A stretch of 64,000 nucleotides of DNA from positions 7,962,014 through 8,026,013 of the forward strand of contig CP099854.1 in NCBI GenBank assembly GCA_030062745.1. Reading direction: 5' to 3'. The notes below the pieces were generated by a model. It made no database searches, was not told the origin of the DNA, and worked only from the letters and a program-made list of their open reading frames with translations. The stretch is from Capitulum mitella (lineage: Eukaryota; Arthropoda; Thecostraca; Pollicipedomorpha; Pollicipedidae). Positions 49,396 through 59,659 of the stretch are shown here, piece after piece (within the stretch, counting starts at the first letter, position 1; each line of letters begins with the position of its first letter). A program made the position numbers and the translations under genes.

Positions 49396-49632
49396 TCAGA
49401 TGACATTTCGAGGTCAGGCGACACCCAGAAGTCAGGCGACACTCAGAGGTCAGACGACAGTAAGATGTAAGGCGACGCTCAAAGGTCAGACGACACTCAG
49501 AGATCAGACGACACTCAGAGGTCAGACGACACTCAGAGGTCAGACGACACTAAGAGGTCAGACGACACTCAGAGGTCAGACGACACTAAGAGATCAGAGG
49601 ACACTCAAACGTCAGGCAACACTCAGTAGTGA
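49396..49632 (+). repeat. 18-bp minisatellite (AGGTCAGACGACACTCAG)
   Basis: About thirteen copies at 18-bp spacing, the central ones nearly identical. Because 18 is a multiple of three the frame stays open, giving a false protein of RGQTTL repeats. Each unit carries AGGTCA. Confidence 0.9.
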
Positions 49633-50520
49633 AGCAGGCTGGTGGCTGAGTCTGACCGCCACGATCGAAAACCCAAGAACTTAATTTATTCAGCGGTCGG
49701 CACTTGACCCGACTTTGATCAAACTTCAGTCGTCCGCGGACTGTTCGGCACGCAGCGAACGACCGCCGCCGGGAACGATGCCGGAATAGTGAGACTGAAC
49801 TACGCCTTGAGCGCCGTCCTCTCGCTGTAAAATCAGCTCACATTCTCTCTCCATTAATTGAATCACCTTTAAAGTGCAAAGGCGCCAAGCCGATCCGATA
49901 ACCTCAAGGTTACTAAAAACAGTCAATTACCAGACGCAGAGCCAAGCATTTTTTCCGTGCGGTTTGCTGGAGACAACGTTTATGAAACATTAACAACGCT
50001 CGTGTTTATTTCAGTCGGTTCCGGTTATTGCGCTCTGGTCCCTTCATTCCGCACAAGAGAATTGAATTTTCGCCTCTCGCTGTTTTGCCTCGTCGACCAG
50101 GTGCCTTAACTCCCCCTGCAAAAAAAGAAACCTTTTACAGCTAAGACCAATACACGTCTGGTAGCCGTTACGTTTGCTCGAGTCCCCCCCCCGCCTACCG
50201 CGAAGCGGTGTGAACGTGAAGACACTGTACCCAAGAAGATTTACTGCGCCACACAGGCCTTGGCTGGAAATGGAGACATGATGTTCCGCTTTGACCAAGC
50301 TCAGCTGAGGTGCAAGAGAGACCGCATATTTCTAGAAGCTCTTAAGCAGCAGAATCCATTCACCGCATGAGCATTCGTAGTTAGTAGTTATCGGCCAGCC
50401 CTTTGGTGACACAGCGGACACTTGAAGGGTCTCTCACCATTACTCCCACCGTCAAGATAAAAAATTCATCCCAATTTTTCCCACAGCCATGACCTGGTGA
50501 ATAAAATACTGGACAACAGA

Positions 50521-50563
50521 GTCCGATGAATGACATGCACTGGGTTCGAATCCCAGCGCGGAC
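50521..50563 (+). other. Isolated tRNA T-arm with a short pairing acceptor
   Basis: CTGGGTTCGAATCCCAG is a perfect T arm with B box. GTCCG at 50,521 pairs with CGGAC at 50,559. No D arm or anticodon arm fits between them. Best read as a tRNA or SINE remnant. Confidence 0.45.
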
Positions 50564-50819
50564 ATTGTATTTGGCCGCGGCCGAACGGCCAGCCCGTCAC
50601 AGAACGGCCAAGTCGTCTAATGGCATGTCACGGAAAGGTTCTCCAGCGCCATCTGGTCCGTTGCTTGGATTACTCGATCATTCCGTAGTTAAAAACGTTT
50701 CTGTGGTGGTGTCAGGGTCCTATTAAAAACCACGGTATGACACGAGCTCTGCTGAAATTTCGGCACGTTCGAGCTAGGCTATATAAGAAATAATACAAAA
50801 GTTGAACACTGGTGTTTGG

Positions 50820-51130
50820 TCAGTTGGCAGAGGGGAGATGGCTGTTGACAGCGCACGAGAGCGGAGACGAGAAAATGGCTGTTTACAGGAAGGAGGAGAA
50901 GCAATCGCTGTTGACACAAGACGAGAGGGGGAAGTGGCTGTGGACAGGAACTGAGAGGCGGAGAAGATGGCCGCTGAGGGAACTTGAGTAGGGAATCGAG
51001 TGGAGAGTTGAGGGCGAAGAAGAGTTGATGGCTGTTAAGAGGGATTGAGAGGGGCAGGGGAGTTGTTGAGAGAAGGGAAAGGGTTGAGAGGAAAGAGTAA
51101 GAGTTGAGAGGGGCCAAGGTCAGGAGCAGG
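50820..51130 (+). repeat. Purine-rich degenerate repeats (GGCTGTTGACAGG...GAGAGG)
   Basis: Repeated ATGGCTGTTGACAG/ACAGGA and GAGAGGGG words with varying spacing. The opposite strand is open but of low complexity. Confidence 0.7.
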
Positions 51131-52035
51131 GGAGAATGATTGAAATGTAGCGGGACAGGTATAGGAATGGCGGAAGGGCGGAAGGTCGTTTGCCTTGAAA
51201 AACGATCTGGTGCAACCGAACCAAAAAACCGAACCGCTGCGCATTGAAGACGCCACCTACTCTGCCCAGAACACAGACCCTGGACCTGTCGTAGAACGGA
51301 GAATCCACGTAGTTGATGCCCGATGTGGGGGGAGGGGGGGGGGGCGGTGCCGGGCGGGATGGGCTTCCGTTTCTTCATATCCGATGACGGCACCAGCCCC
51401 TCTGCTCCGTGCACCGCAGCTGACTGCCGCCCTCGAGAGACCACAGCCGCAGAAGACGATCAAGCGCTCCCGAGTCTCAGCTCCTCGACGAGACTCGACG
51501 ACACACGGCGAATCTCGTTATCCTGCCGTGCTCCGAACGGCTCGCGAAAATCACTAGCTCCATTAGGGGTGGGGAGAGGATACGCTGGACGCATCGCCTC
51601 CTCGTGTCAGCTCGCGAGCCGACAGATCCGGCTCTTGCTGCAATGCCCAAGGACAGAGCGAGGTGCACAGCCAGTCTGGGCACGCCAATGACGAAAACAA
51701 AATAACCGACCTGGCGATTTTTTATCTGTCTGAGCGCGAAAGCGCTCGAAATGTTTCTCTTTTGCACGCCATTTCTGTTAGCTTAGTAACTTTGTTCTAG
51801 GTTATATAAATGGACTTCATGGTTGCATTTACAAAGCTAAGTAGGGATCCGTTTTCTGCTGAAGCCCAGGCTCTGATGTCGTTCCGCCCAGCACGGGGTT
51901 TATTTTTGGTCGCCGACGGTCAACAATTAGCAGCAAAGTGCCGGGATCGACGTAACATCGAGGAGCGTGACGTGGTCTCTACTCTCACTTGGTCAGCGCG
52001 AAAAGCGCCGGTGTTTCCGATGTAATTGGCTGCAG

Positions 52036-52309
52036 CAGGGACGTGTCCAAGGGGGAGGGGGGCATGGGAGTCATGCCCTCCCCAAAGCTGAGCGGTCTAC
52101 AATAGGTATGTAGCAATTTCGCAGGAATACAAAACAGTGATCATATCTATGTTGCAAAAGCAAACATTTCATGCATTTCCGTGAGCTAAATATAAGGTCA
52201 GTTACATAAAATTGCTGTTTTTTCCTATAAACTTCGTCATATGCCAGTGACATACGGCAAAATTTGCATTTGCCCACCCCACCCGAGGAAAATCCTGGCT
52301 ACGTTCCTG
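52036..52309. mobile_element. hAT-type miniature element with an exact 8-bp target duplication
   Basis: 274 bp. The 8-mer GGCTGCAG stands at 52,028-52,035 and again at 52,310-52,317. The termini are CAGGGACGTGTCCAAGG and, reversed, CAGGAACGTAGCCAGG, which agree at about 13 of 16 positions. An 8-bp duplication with CAGGG-like ends is typical of hAT transposons. No transposase is present. Confidence 0.72.
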
Positions 52310-52710
52310 GGCTGCAGCGCCGTGATCGACGACCTGTCGTCAGCGCTTTCACCGACCTCTGGCACTTGGCACTGACGAGACGCCGCGGCCCCTCCCCGTC
52401 TCCGTCTGTCTGCGTCCTTGAGTGCACCATTAATGTGCCAGTCAGGGTGCTGGGGGCATGAATGAAGGGACGGCAACAGGCAGCCGAGAGACCAGGTGGG
52501 GGAGGCAGGGTGCGTTCTGCGGCTGTTCATCCGCCTCGCCGTTTTGTGGACAGCCCCAGACGATTTTGGACGCGCAGTTTGCTAATTCGCACACATTGAC
52601 GCGCCGTCGCTGCGCCATGTTCGTCATAGATTACCCCCATCCCTGCTCTGGCTCTGACTACGCATCTGCCTTCCTCACCAGGGAGGTTGGTGTAGTAAGT
52701 CTTTTTTTAA

Positions 52711-53488
52711 GCTGGCCTCTACCGGGGGTCACGGGCCTCGTCAGGTTTTTCAAAGATTGCAAGGAAACGAACAAACACACCGTCACGAAATTTTGTATAC
52801 CTTTTGCTTGATTGCTGTTAGATCTTGTGTCAAGGTTTTGACCTCAGGCCAAATAAGTTGTACGACTTGGGTCAGGCGAAGTGGACCTATGTCCGAAAAA
52901 GTTAAGCGCCCGTAACGTTTTCGGAAAACATGACATCACATGACAATTTTCAGGGATTAAAGATTTTAATAAATGCAACAAATCCACTATCTCAGATTTC
53001 TGGGAAACTTTCGGATCATTGATTTAAGGTTAACCTTATTTTCAAGACAAGACGTTTTTCGGATACTGACGGATTTCTTTTAGGCATTTTGGATGTGGAG
53101 TAATGCACACATCTATTACCGTCAATGAACCAGGTATCATTGGCTTCCAACCATTGACCTGAGGTCAGGTCACGAATAACTGTTGTGAGCCAAAAAACGC
53201 AACACCGTCAAAATCGGCGATGAATGGCTGAAAACGCAAAGAAAACGTCAGGACCGGCTCCCACAGTTTCGAAAAATACCAAGAAAATCAAAAAGTTTCA
53301 AAAATTGCGTATGTTGGAAATAAGCGAGTTTTCGCGAATAAAGCTCCGACAGTTCCGTACACTGGTAACTACTGAATTGTTTCAGAATTTAAGCTCGGGA
53401 AATCATAAAAAAAATCACTAGCATTAAGAAACGCTTCGTGTGTCGCAAAGCTAAAAGAACGCTAAAATCAGTTTCCGTCAATTTTATC
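52711..53488 (+). mobile_element. TTAA element family 1, left arm of a head-to-head pair, right end missing
   Basis: Begins after TTAA at 52,707-52,710. It is colinear with the 3.25 kb copy through the GTTTCCGTCAATT block near 53,487, then stops. About 400 bases of the usual right end are absent. Immediately next to it, an oppositely oriented copy begins at the TTAA of 53,495. Confidence 0.68.
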
Positions 53489-54079
53489 CTCGGGTTAACC
53501 CGCGCCCCACTGGGAAGCGGAGTGGGCGGTTGACCATTCCCCTCAACTCACGAACGGCTGGTCGCACGATAGAAATAATTATGCCGGCGGAAAGCTCGTG
53601 ATGAGTAGAGCTCCAAACTGACCCCATTTTTTAGTTTTGGAGAATACATAAGTAATGACGCCCATATATGTTTTCTCAAAGCCGGCTACCTCAAATCGAG
53701 AAACGGCTGGATCTCAAGGGCTGTGATTAATAAAGTCTACTTAAAGACACCAACGCATAGAAAAAAAATACGCAGATACCGATATATGACAAATTTTTCT
53801 AATTCGATTTATATTTACGCGGGAACACCGCGATTTTCGCGCCGACTGCAAGGAGGGCACTGTTGCTGAGCGCGATATAAGATCAACGAGAATTAATTCC
53901 AGCGTTTATTTTTCTTATTTTCGTAGCACGTGCCTTTCCAAGTGATGTTTCGTGAAGTCAGTAGTTTTTGTGATGGTCTGTCAAGCTTAAATTTCGGAAA
54001 ATTCAGTAGTTATCAACCTTCGCAATTGGCAGAGATTACTCGCAAGATCCTGTTCATTGCCAGAGTATGCATTTTTTAA

Positions 54080-55262
54080 CCCTATTCCCGGCAGGAGGGG
54101 CTGAATCCGCCCCCACCCCCCGGGTTTTTTGCTTGACAATTCCAGGATTTTTGACGCAACTGTACGAAACTTGGTGACTTTTCCTAGAAAAAGAAATGCT
54201 CAGGGGCGGAGCCAGGCAACGTTTTTGGGAGGGACCTCAGGCCATTTTTGGCCATGTTGAGGGTAAAAGGAAAATGACTGCCAAAAACGGAGTTTTGAAG
54301 ATAGAACTTAAAACTTTACATAGATGTATAGCTAAATAGCTGGGCAATGCGCAGATACAATTTTGTTCATCTGAGGTCACTTTACAAGGTCAGGCCAAGG
54401 TCAAAAGTCAAAATTTGTTTTTTTGCAATAATTTCGGCGCCGTTTTTTCAAATGCCAAACCCAGAATATATATGACGAAAACGGTGCGAACTACTTGTTT
54501 ACGAAGTTTCAGCTTGATATCAGGTCAGGTCACGGAGCTATGACCTAAAATGCCGGTGCGCGTACCTTATATTGCAATAGCCATGAAATGAAATTTTTGA
54601 AATAGAGTGAATTCAAATTATTGAAAACGTTTACAGATAATATTAAATGCACACAACATCATTCCAAATGACCCCAAGGTAACTGGAGGTCATTTAAGGT
54701 CAAAGGTCACAAGTTGATCTAAGGAGAATATGACCATGACAGTTCCCGTTTTTCATGTCCCTGGCACCGCCTATGCTAACATTATACAAACATTGTAATA
54801 CGATTTGTACTTCTTTAGCATAACATGACTAGCAGAAGCCAAAAAAGTGTTTTTACCTCTTTTGTTCATTCAGTTGTTGGAAAAATTCATCCTCCTATTT
54901 TTGAAACCATGTGAACGCCCATGAATTTTCTGAAAATTTCAGATATGTGTACCAATGGTAAAAGTCCTATCCATAATCTCTCGATTCATGCCAGTTTCAT
55001 GGAAATCGGTCCATAAACAATGGAGTTATAAGAAGTCCAAAAATACCCCTAATTTTGACATTTATGCCTCCCCGCCCCTGTATCCACACCTTTCAAAGTT
55101 TTGAAAATTTCTTTTTATAAAAATGTAGTTCAAGTCATGGCAAATCGATTGCCGTTTGTTGCGATGAAATCTGATGTGTAGTTCTCGAGATCTCAGGAGG
55201 GGGGGCCGAATCCGTCCCCCTGCCGGGAATCGACCATACCGTCTAGCCCTCCGTGAATAGGG
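54080..55262 (+). mobile_element. TTAA element family 2, copy D nested in family 1
   Basis: TTAA at 54,076-54,079 and 55,263-55,266. It starts CCCTATTCCCGGCAGG and ends CCTCCGTGAATAGGG. Inserted into the reverse family 1 copy. It contains a perfect direct repeat of AGGTCA with one-base spacing at 54,697-54,709. Confidence 0.8.
54697..54709 (+). promoter_or_regulatory. Perfect DR1 nuclear-receptor-like motif (AGGTCA A AGGTCA)
   Basis: Two AGGTCA half-sites on the same strand separated by one A, inside family 2 copy D. This is the layout bound by RXR/USP- and HNF4-type receptors. The same place is altered in copies A, B and C, where one half-site is lost. Function is not shown. Confidence 0.4.
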
Positions 55263-56296
55263 TTAAAGCTTTTTGAGCTTCTTGGTATTATTCGCAACTG
55301 TGCGAACTTGTTCCGCCACTTTCTACCCGTTCTGAGTCATTCATAACCGATTCTGACGCCAGTGCATTTTGGCCCATAACAATTGTTTGTGACCTGACCT
55401 CAGGTCAATGGCTAGAGATCACTGAGACCTTGCCTTTTGAAGGCAGGTGGATGTTTGCATCATCACACACTCATAATGCATTAAAAAATTTCCGTCATTT
55501 TTCGAGAAATACGACTTGTCTTGAAAATGGGCTTAACCTTAGGCCAATGACCCGGAAATAAAAAATAATAATAATAATCTCAGGGAGCAAGTTTGTTGCA
55601 TCTGTCTAGATCTATAATCGCAATAAGTTGTATTGTGATGCCATGTTTCCCGGAAGTTTTAAGGCACTGAACTTTTTTGGACATAGGTCCATTTGACCTT
55701 AGGCCTGATGCGAAAAAATTTGGCACAAGATGCGACAATGATTAAGGAAATGTACACAGAGTTTCGTGGCGCTGCGTCCATTCGTTCTCTTGCAGTCTTG
55801 AGAAAACCACCGGGGTGGGGCGATCAACCCTCCCCTCAGTGGGGACAGATTAAGTTGACAGGGTCGGAGCCAGTTCAAGGCGAATTCTTTCCACGCAACA
55901 CCAAAGGGCGTCCGGCCAAAATTATTCATGGGTAGTATAACCGCCGAACCATGGGACCGTCCCCGGCGACGAGAAAGGTGAGATCCATCGGACAGGTTCC
56001 CGTGAACCGTAAGCAATCGGCCTCGACAGCCCCGCCGCCAGGAGGCCAATTTCCCGCGTCACGCTTCCATTGGAGGGAGCGACTTGTCTTCATCGCGTGG
56101 CAGCCGGCCAGCGCGAGCATCCGTCCGAAGCCACCCGTCCCATTATTCCGCGAGTCCGATCTCTCAGTAAGCCGCCAGGAGCTGCCGAACTGGCCCAGCC
56201 TCCGTCTCGGAGCGGCCGGACGACAGCAGGGAGGCCGAGGCGCTGCCGTTTCCGACGGACGGCGGCCCGACTGGAGACGACCGAGACCGACTGGGG

Positions 56297-56705
56297 GCGG
56301 GGAGCTGGCGGCCGTCACCAGGACAGTTGGCGGCCGTCACCAGGAGAGCTGGCGGCGGTCACCAGGACAGCTGGCGACCGTCACCAGGGGAGCTGGCAGC
56401 GGTCACCAGGGGAGCTGGCAGCCGTCACCAGGGGAGCTGGCAGCCGTCACCAGGACAGCTGGCAGCCGTCACCAGGGGAGCTGGCAGCCGTCACCAGGAC
56501 AGCTGGCGGCCGTCACCAGGGCAGCTAGCGGCCGTCACCAGGACAGCTGGCGGCCATCACCAGGAGAGCTGGCGGCCGTCACCAGGGGAGCTGGCAGCCG
56601 TCACCAGGACAGCTGGCAGCCGTCACCAGGGGAGCTGGCAGCCGTCACCAGGAGAGCTGGCGGCCGTCACCAGGACAGCTGGCGGCGGTCACCAGCGGAG
56701 CTGAT
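56297..56705 (+). repeat. 22-bp minisatellite (AGCTGGCGGCCGTCACCAGGAC)
   Basis: About 18-19 head-to-tail copies alternating between CCAGGACAGCTGG and CCAGGGGAGCTGG junctions. Because 22 is not a multiple of three, all three forward frames read through as pseudo-repetitive protein. This argues against coding. Confidence 0.92.
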
Positions 56706-57137
56706 GCTTCCCCTGGTCCGCCCCTGGAGACGTCTTTTCTGCCTCTCAGTCCTGTCTTGGACGCGCCACTGGTGCCTTCCTTGACCTGCCCCTAGAGACG
56801 CCTGTGGCGACGGCCGGCCGGCTGCAGTTTGCCTCAGACGTGACCCGCCGGAGGGCACCTGAGCGGTGACCGAGACGTGACGACGACCGTTACCACCTGG
56901 CCGCCTCCCTCGGCGCTGGGCGGCTCCACTTACAGTGAAGCCCAACCGGGGCCGTTGACGATGCCACCAGACTTCCATACTTATGAAAACGGCCGCAGAT
57001 ATTTGGATTTGTCTATTTTTGCAAATATTTCACTGCATTATACATATTTTTCTACTTATTTCAGGGAATGCTGATTTTTATAATAATGATATCCTGAATA
57101 ATCGAATTAAACTCCGCATTGTTACCAAGTGTTGAAA

Positions 57138-57222
57138 TGATGTGTAGCTCAGCTGATACAGCGCTTGTCTCCACGTCCTGGTAGGACGGGCTCGAGTGGC
57201 CTCGGCGATCGATGCTTGGCTC
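57138..57222 (+). other. tRNA-like remnant, near-canonical A box
   Basis: TAGCTCAGCTGATACAGC is close to the tRNA A box (TAGCTCAGTTGGTAGAGC), and GGCGATCGATGCTTGG about 45 bases on resembles a damaged B box. The arms do not fold into a standard cloverleaf and there is an extra GC-rich segment. A tRNA pseudogene or tRNA-derived SINE head. Confidence 0.45.
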
Positions 57223-59659
57223 ACGGGTCAACTGGCAACTGGCCAGCAGGGGGTCACGCTGACTACCCTGGGCCACGTCGACTTTCTCCACAAAATCAGC
57301 CACTGCCCGAAAATTTCCCATCAGATGCATGAGTCAAGGTCTATGCAACAATCTATGCTTAGCACGGGCTAAGCGCCATTACTCAACATGATCCCAGGCA
57401 CCATTCTGATAACGTTAATGAAAAGTGAAGAAGCAACAAATCAAACTAAATTGACTGAGGCATGAGTTTAAACCATAATTGAATAACTTCACTTTCTACA
57501 AACAAATGGTGTCGTAGATCTGGTTCGGAATCAATTCCTAGCTTTGGCAATCAGGCAGTGGAGTTCACTTTAGGAAGCTTAAGAAGATTCGTGCTTGATC
57601 GAGGGAAATCGTTTCCAAACCCGAATATATTTGTATATATATATAATATTTCTGGCCCGAAATGTCAGCGTTTATCTCGGGAAAAGGCACACTGCAGCGT
57701 CGGAAAAATTTTGTGTTCATGCAGCGATACCCGTACATGGGTTTTTATTGACCTTCCAAACGCCTGATGTACTACATGCTCCACAGCATGTCCCACAGGC
57801 TTTGCCACCGAGTATTACCCCTCAAATGCAACGTGATCAACACACGTGGCTATCTAAACAGAAGACAATTTGAAAAATTCAGTGGAAGCAAAAGGAAAGT
57901 GCATGGTAAGACTCCACGCAAATGTCATTTATGTTCGACGACAAAAACGTGTATAAGCCAGATCATACAGGTATTCTGATTGCATTTTCATAGACTATCA
58001 GAGCATGTTGTTCCCATAGCTCATGCCTTCAGAGTTCAGCCAACACGCAATTGTAATCAGCGAGAAAGGGCAAGTCAGTGAATGGAAATCACAGGTGTGT
58101 TTCAAAGTCGGGAAAGAAAGGGACAACTGACAGACTGATCGACAATGCAGAACTCGACTAATGAGCACGCAAAGCCGGAAGTGAACAACGTTACATCACA
58201 GTTAGCAGCAACAACAAAAAACAGCGCGTTCGGCAAGAGATCAAATGATTTACAGGGCGCCATATCACAAGATGTAAAAATTCTACGCCAGCGAATCCAA
58301 CAGCCGGAGCACTTTAGACGGCCAATCCGAAAGAAATTTCACTCAGCAAGGTAAGCGAGCAATGGAAACTGAAATTGGGAACTCTAGCTTAAAAAATGGG
58401 CTAAATGCGAACGATGAACAATGGCGTAGAATTGGGACGAATTTTGGTGGTGAAGAAAAAGTTAATTGGACCCTGAAATGCAACATTGATAACTAATTTA
58501 CAGAAATCTGCTTTATAAGACCAGAAAACATGTGAATGGGCCAAAAGACTGGTACTGAATTCCATACCAATAATTTCCTTTGGAATGGAAAGCTCCATAC
58601 CAAATGTAAACAAAGTTACACGGACGATGAAACCGTCGATGTCCTGTGGTAGCAGCTTTAGTACCTACAGTATTGCAACATTTGATAACGGCTGAAAATG
58701 TCATATGTGTACGCGATGAAGCTGCTACGATACAATGTTGAGCCGTGATCATTTTGTGTGTATTTTTCGGCAAAAATCACGACGCATTTTGAAATAGTTG
58801 CATCCTCTTCATTTCCTTACTTCTTTTGATTTGACAGAAGTCGGCTCCCGAGCTGCTAATTCGCGTCACACATAACGATCATCCGCGCCATACGGCTTAA
58901 ATTTTTGCATACACATCGGCAAATGACTTAAAAGGATGTCTTAGTTTTAGGACGCAATTTTCTCAGAATGGCTCATGAATCGGCATCAGTTCTGTGACAC
59001 CTACGATTTTCTCGTTGTTAAGATCGTTAATGTAAACACACTTTACATGGCTACCATGGCTACCGAAGGGCAGGACAAGGGAGTGTAGAAAACGATCTGC
59101 ACACCCACATGTGTAGTTCCGAAATCCTCTGCAAATGAGTAACTCTGACAAACACATGACGGTTTTCGGTTTCTTGATGTGCGTTTCGTTTCTCGCAAGT
59201 CATGCGTCATGCCGCTTCAGACGGGTTCTCTGCCCAGTCCTTTGGAAACGCCTCGTCGACAACTGCGTTGTTAAATTTTTCCCTTCTTTTTCTTTTATTT
59301 CTACGTCATTACTATTCACACCTCTGAGAACATTTTCTGACATTACACATAGCATGCGCTCGCATTGGCACGACCGGCGCCGACGGACGCACGCGGCCCC
59401 GCCCAGCCGCAGGAGCGAGAGCATTGCCTACCAAGGAAAGAAAGTTTTGAACGTTAACGCCATCGGCCACGAATATTGAGAAAATCACTCTTGTTCCCTG
59501 CAGGAAACGTCAGACGCCCAAGGCAGAAATAACTCACGAGGCGTCGACTAGAAAAACAAAAAACGGAAAACCGCACAAACGTAAAGGAACCAAGCACAAA
59601 ACAATGAGATCCATCGGGGCACGCACTGGCCAATAAGTGATGGGCAAATCATTAACAGA

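Larger units (their letters stand above)
46526..52027. other. Upstream region, mostly unassigned
   Basis: Apart from the tRNA remnants and minisatellites listed, I see no gene. A TTAACCCTTCCCG start at 48,156 and CGGGGTTAA at 49,199-49,207 might bound another TTAA element, but the ends do not match as inverted repeats. The frame at 47.66-47.95 kb on the minus strand is open and moderately coding-like but not recognised. Confidence 0.45.
53499..55849 (-). mobile_element. TTAA element family 1, reverse copy split by a nested element
   Basis: Runs in reverse between TTAA at 53,495-53,498 and TTAA at 55,850-55,853. It is interrupted at 54,076-55,266 by a complete family 2 element flanked by TTAA. 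Removing that insertion joins ...CAGAGTATGCATTTTT to AGCTTTTTGAGCTTC and restores similarity to the uninterrupted copies. This gives an order of insertion: family 1 first, family 2 later. Confidence 0.72.
55854..59659. other. Unassigned sequence around the 22-bp minisatellite
   Basis: GC-rich from 55.9 to 56.95 kb, then AT-rich. No receptor TM exon was found here on the minus strand. Nothing else identified besides the tRNA-like remnant at 57.14 kb. Confidence 0.5.

Noticed and set aside
49396..49632. CRISPR-like array (short regular repeats)
   Set aside because: Repeats are contiguous with no unique spacers, and the context is animal genomic DNA. The same applies to the 22, 32 and 74 bp arrays.
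50779..51444. 221-residue minus-strand open frame rich in Pro/Leu/Ser
   Set aside because: It is the complement of a purine-rich degenerate repeat. Low complexity.
55951..56784. 277-residue repetitive open frame on the plus strand
   Set aside because: It lies on a 22-bp minisatellite that is open in all frames. No domain or codon bias.
57138..57222. Functional tRNA gene
   Set aside because: The A box is good but the B box and acceptor pairing fail and the length is too great. Kept only as a remnant.
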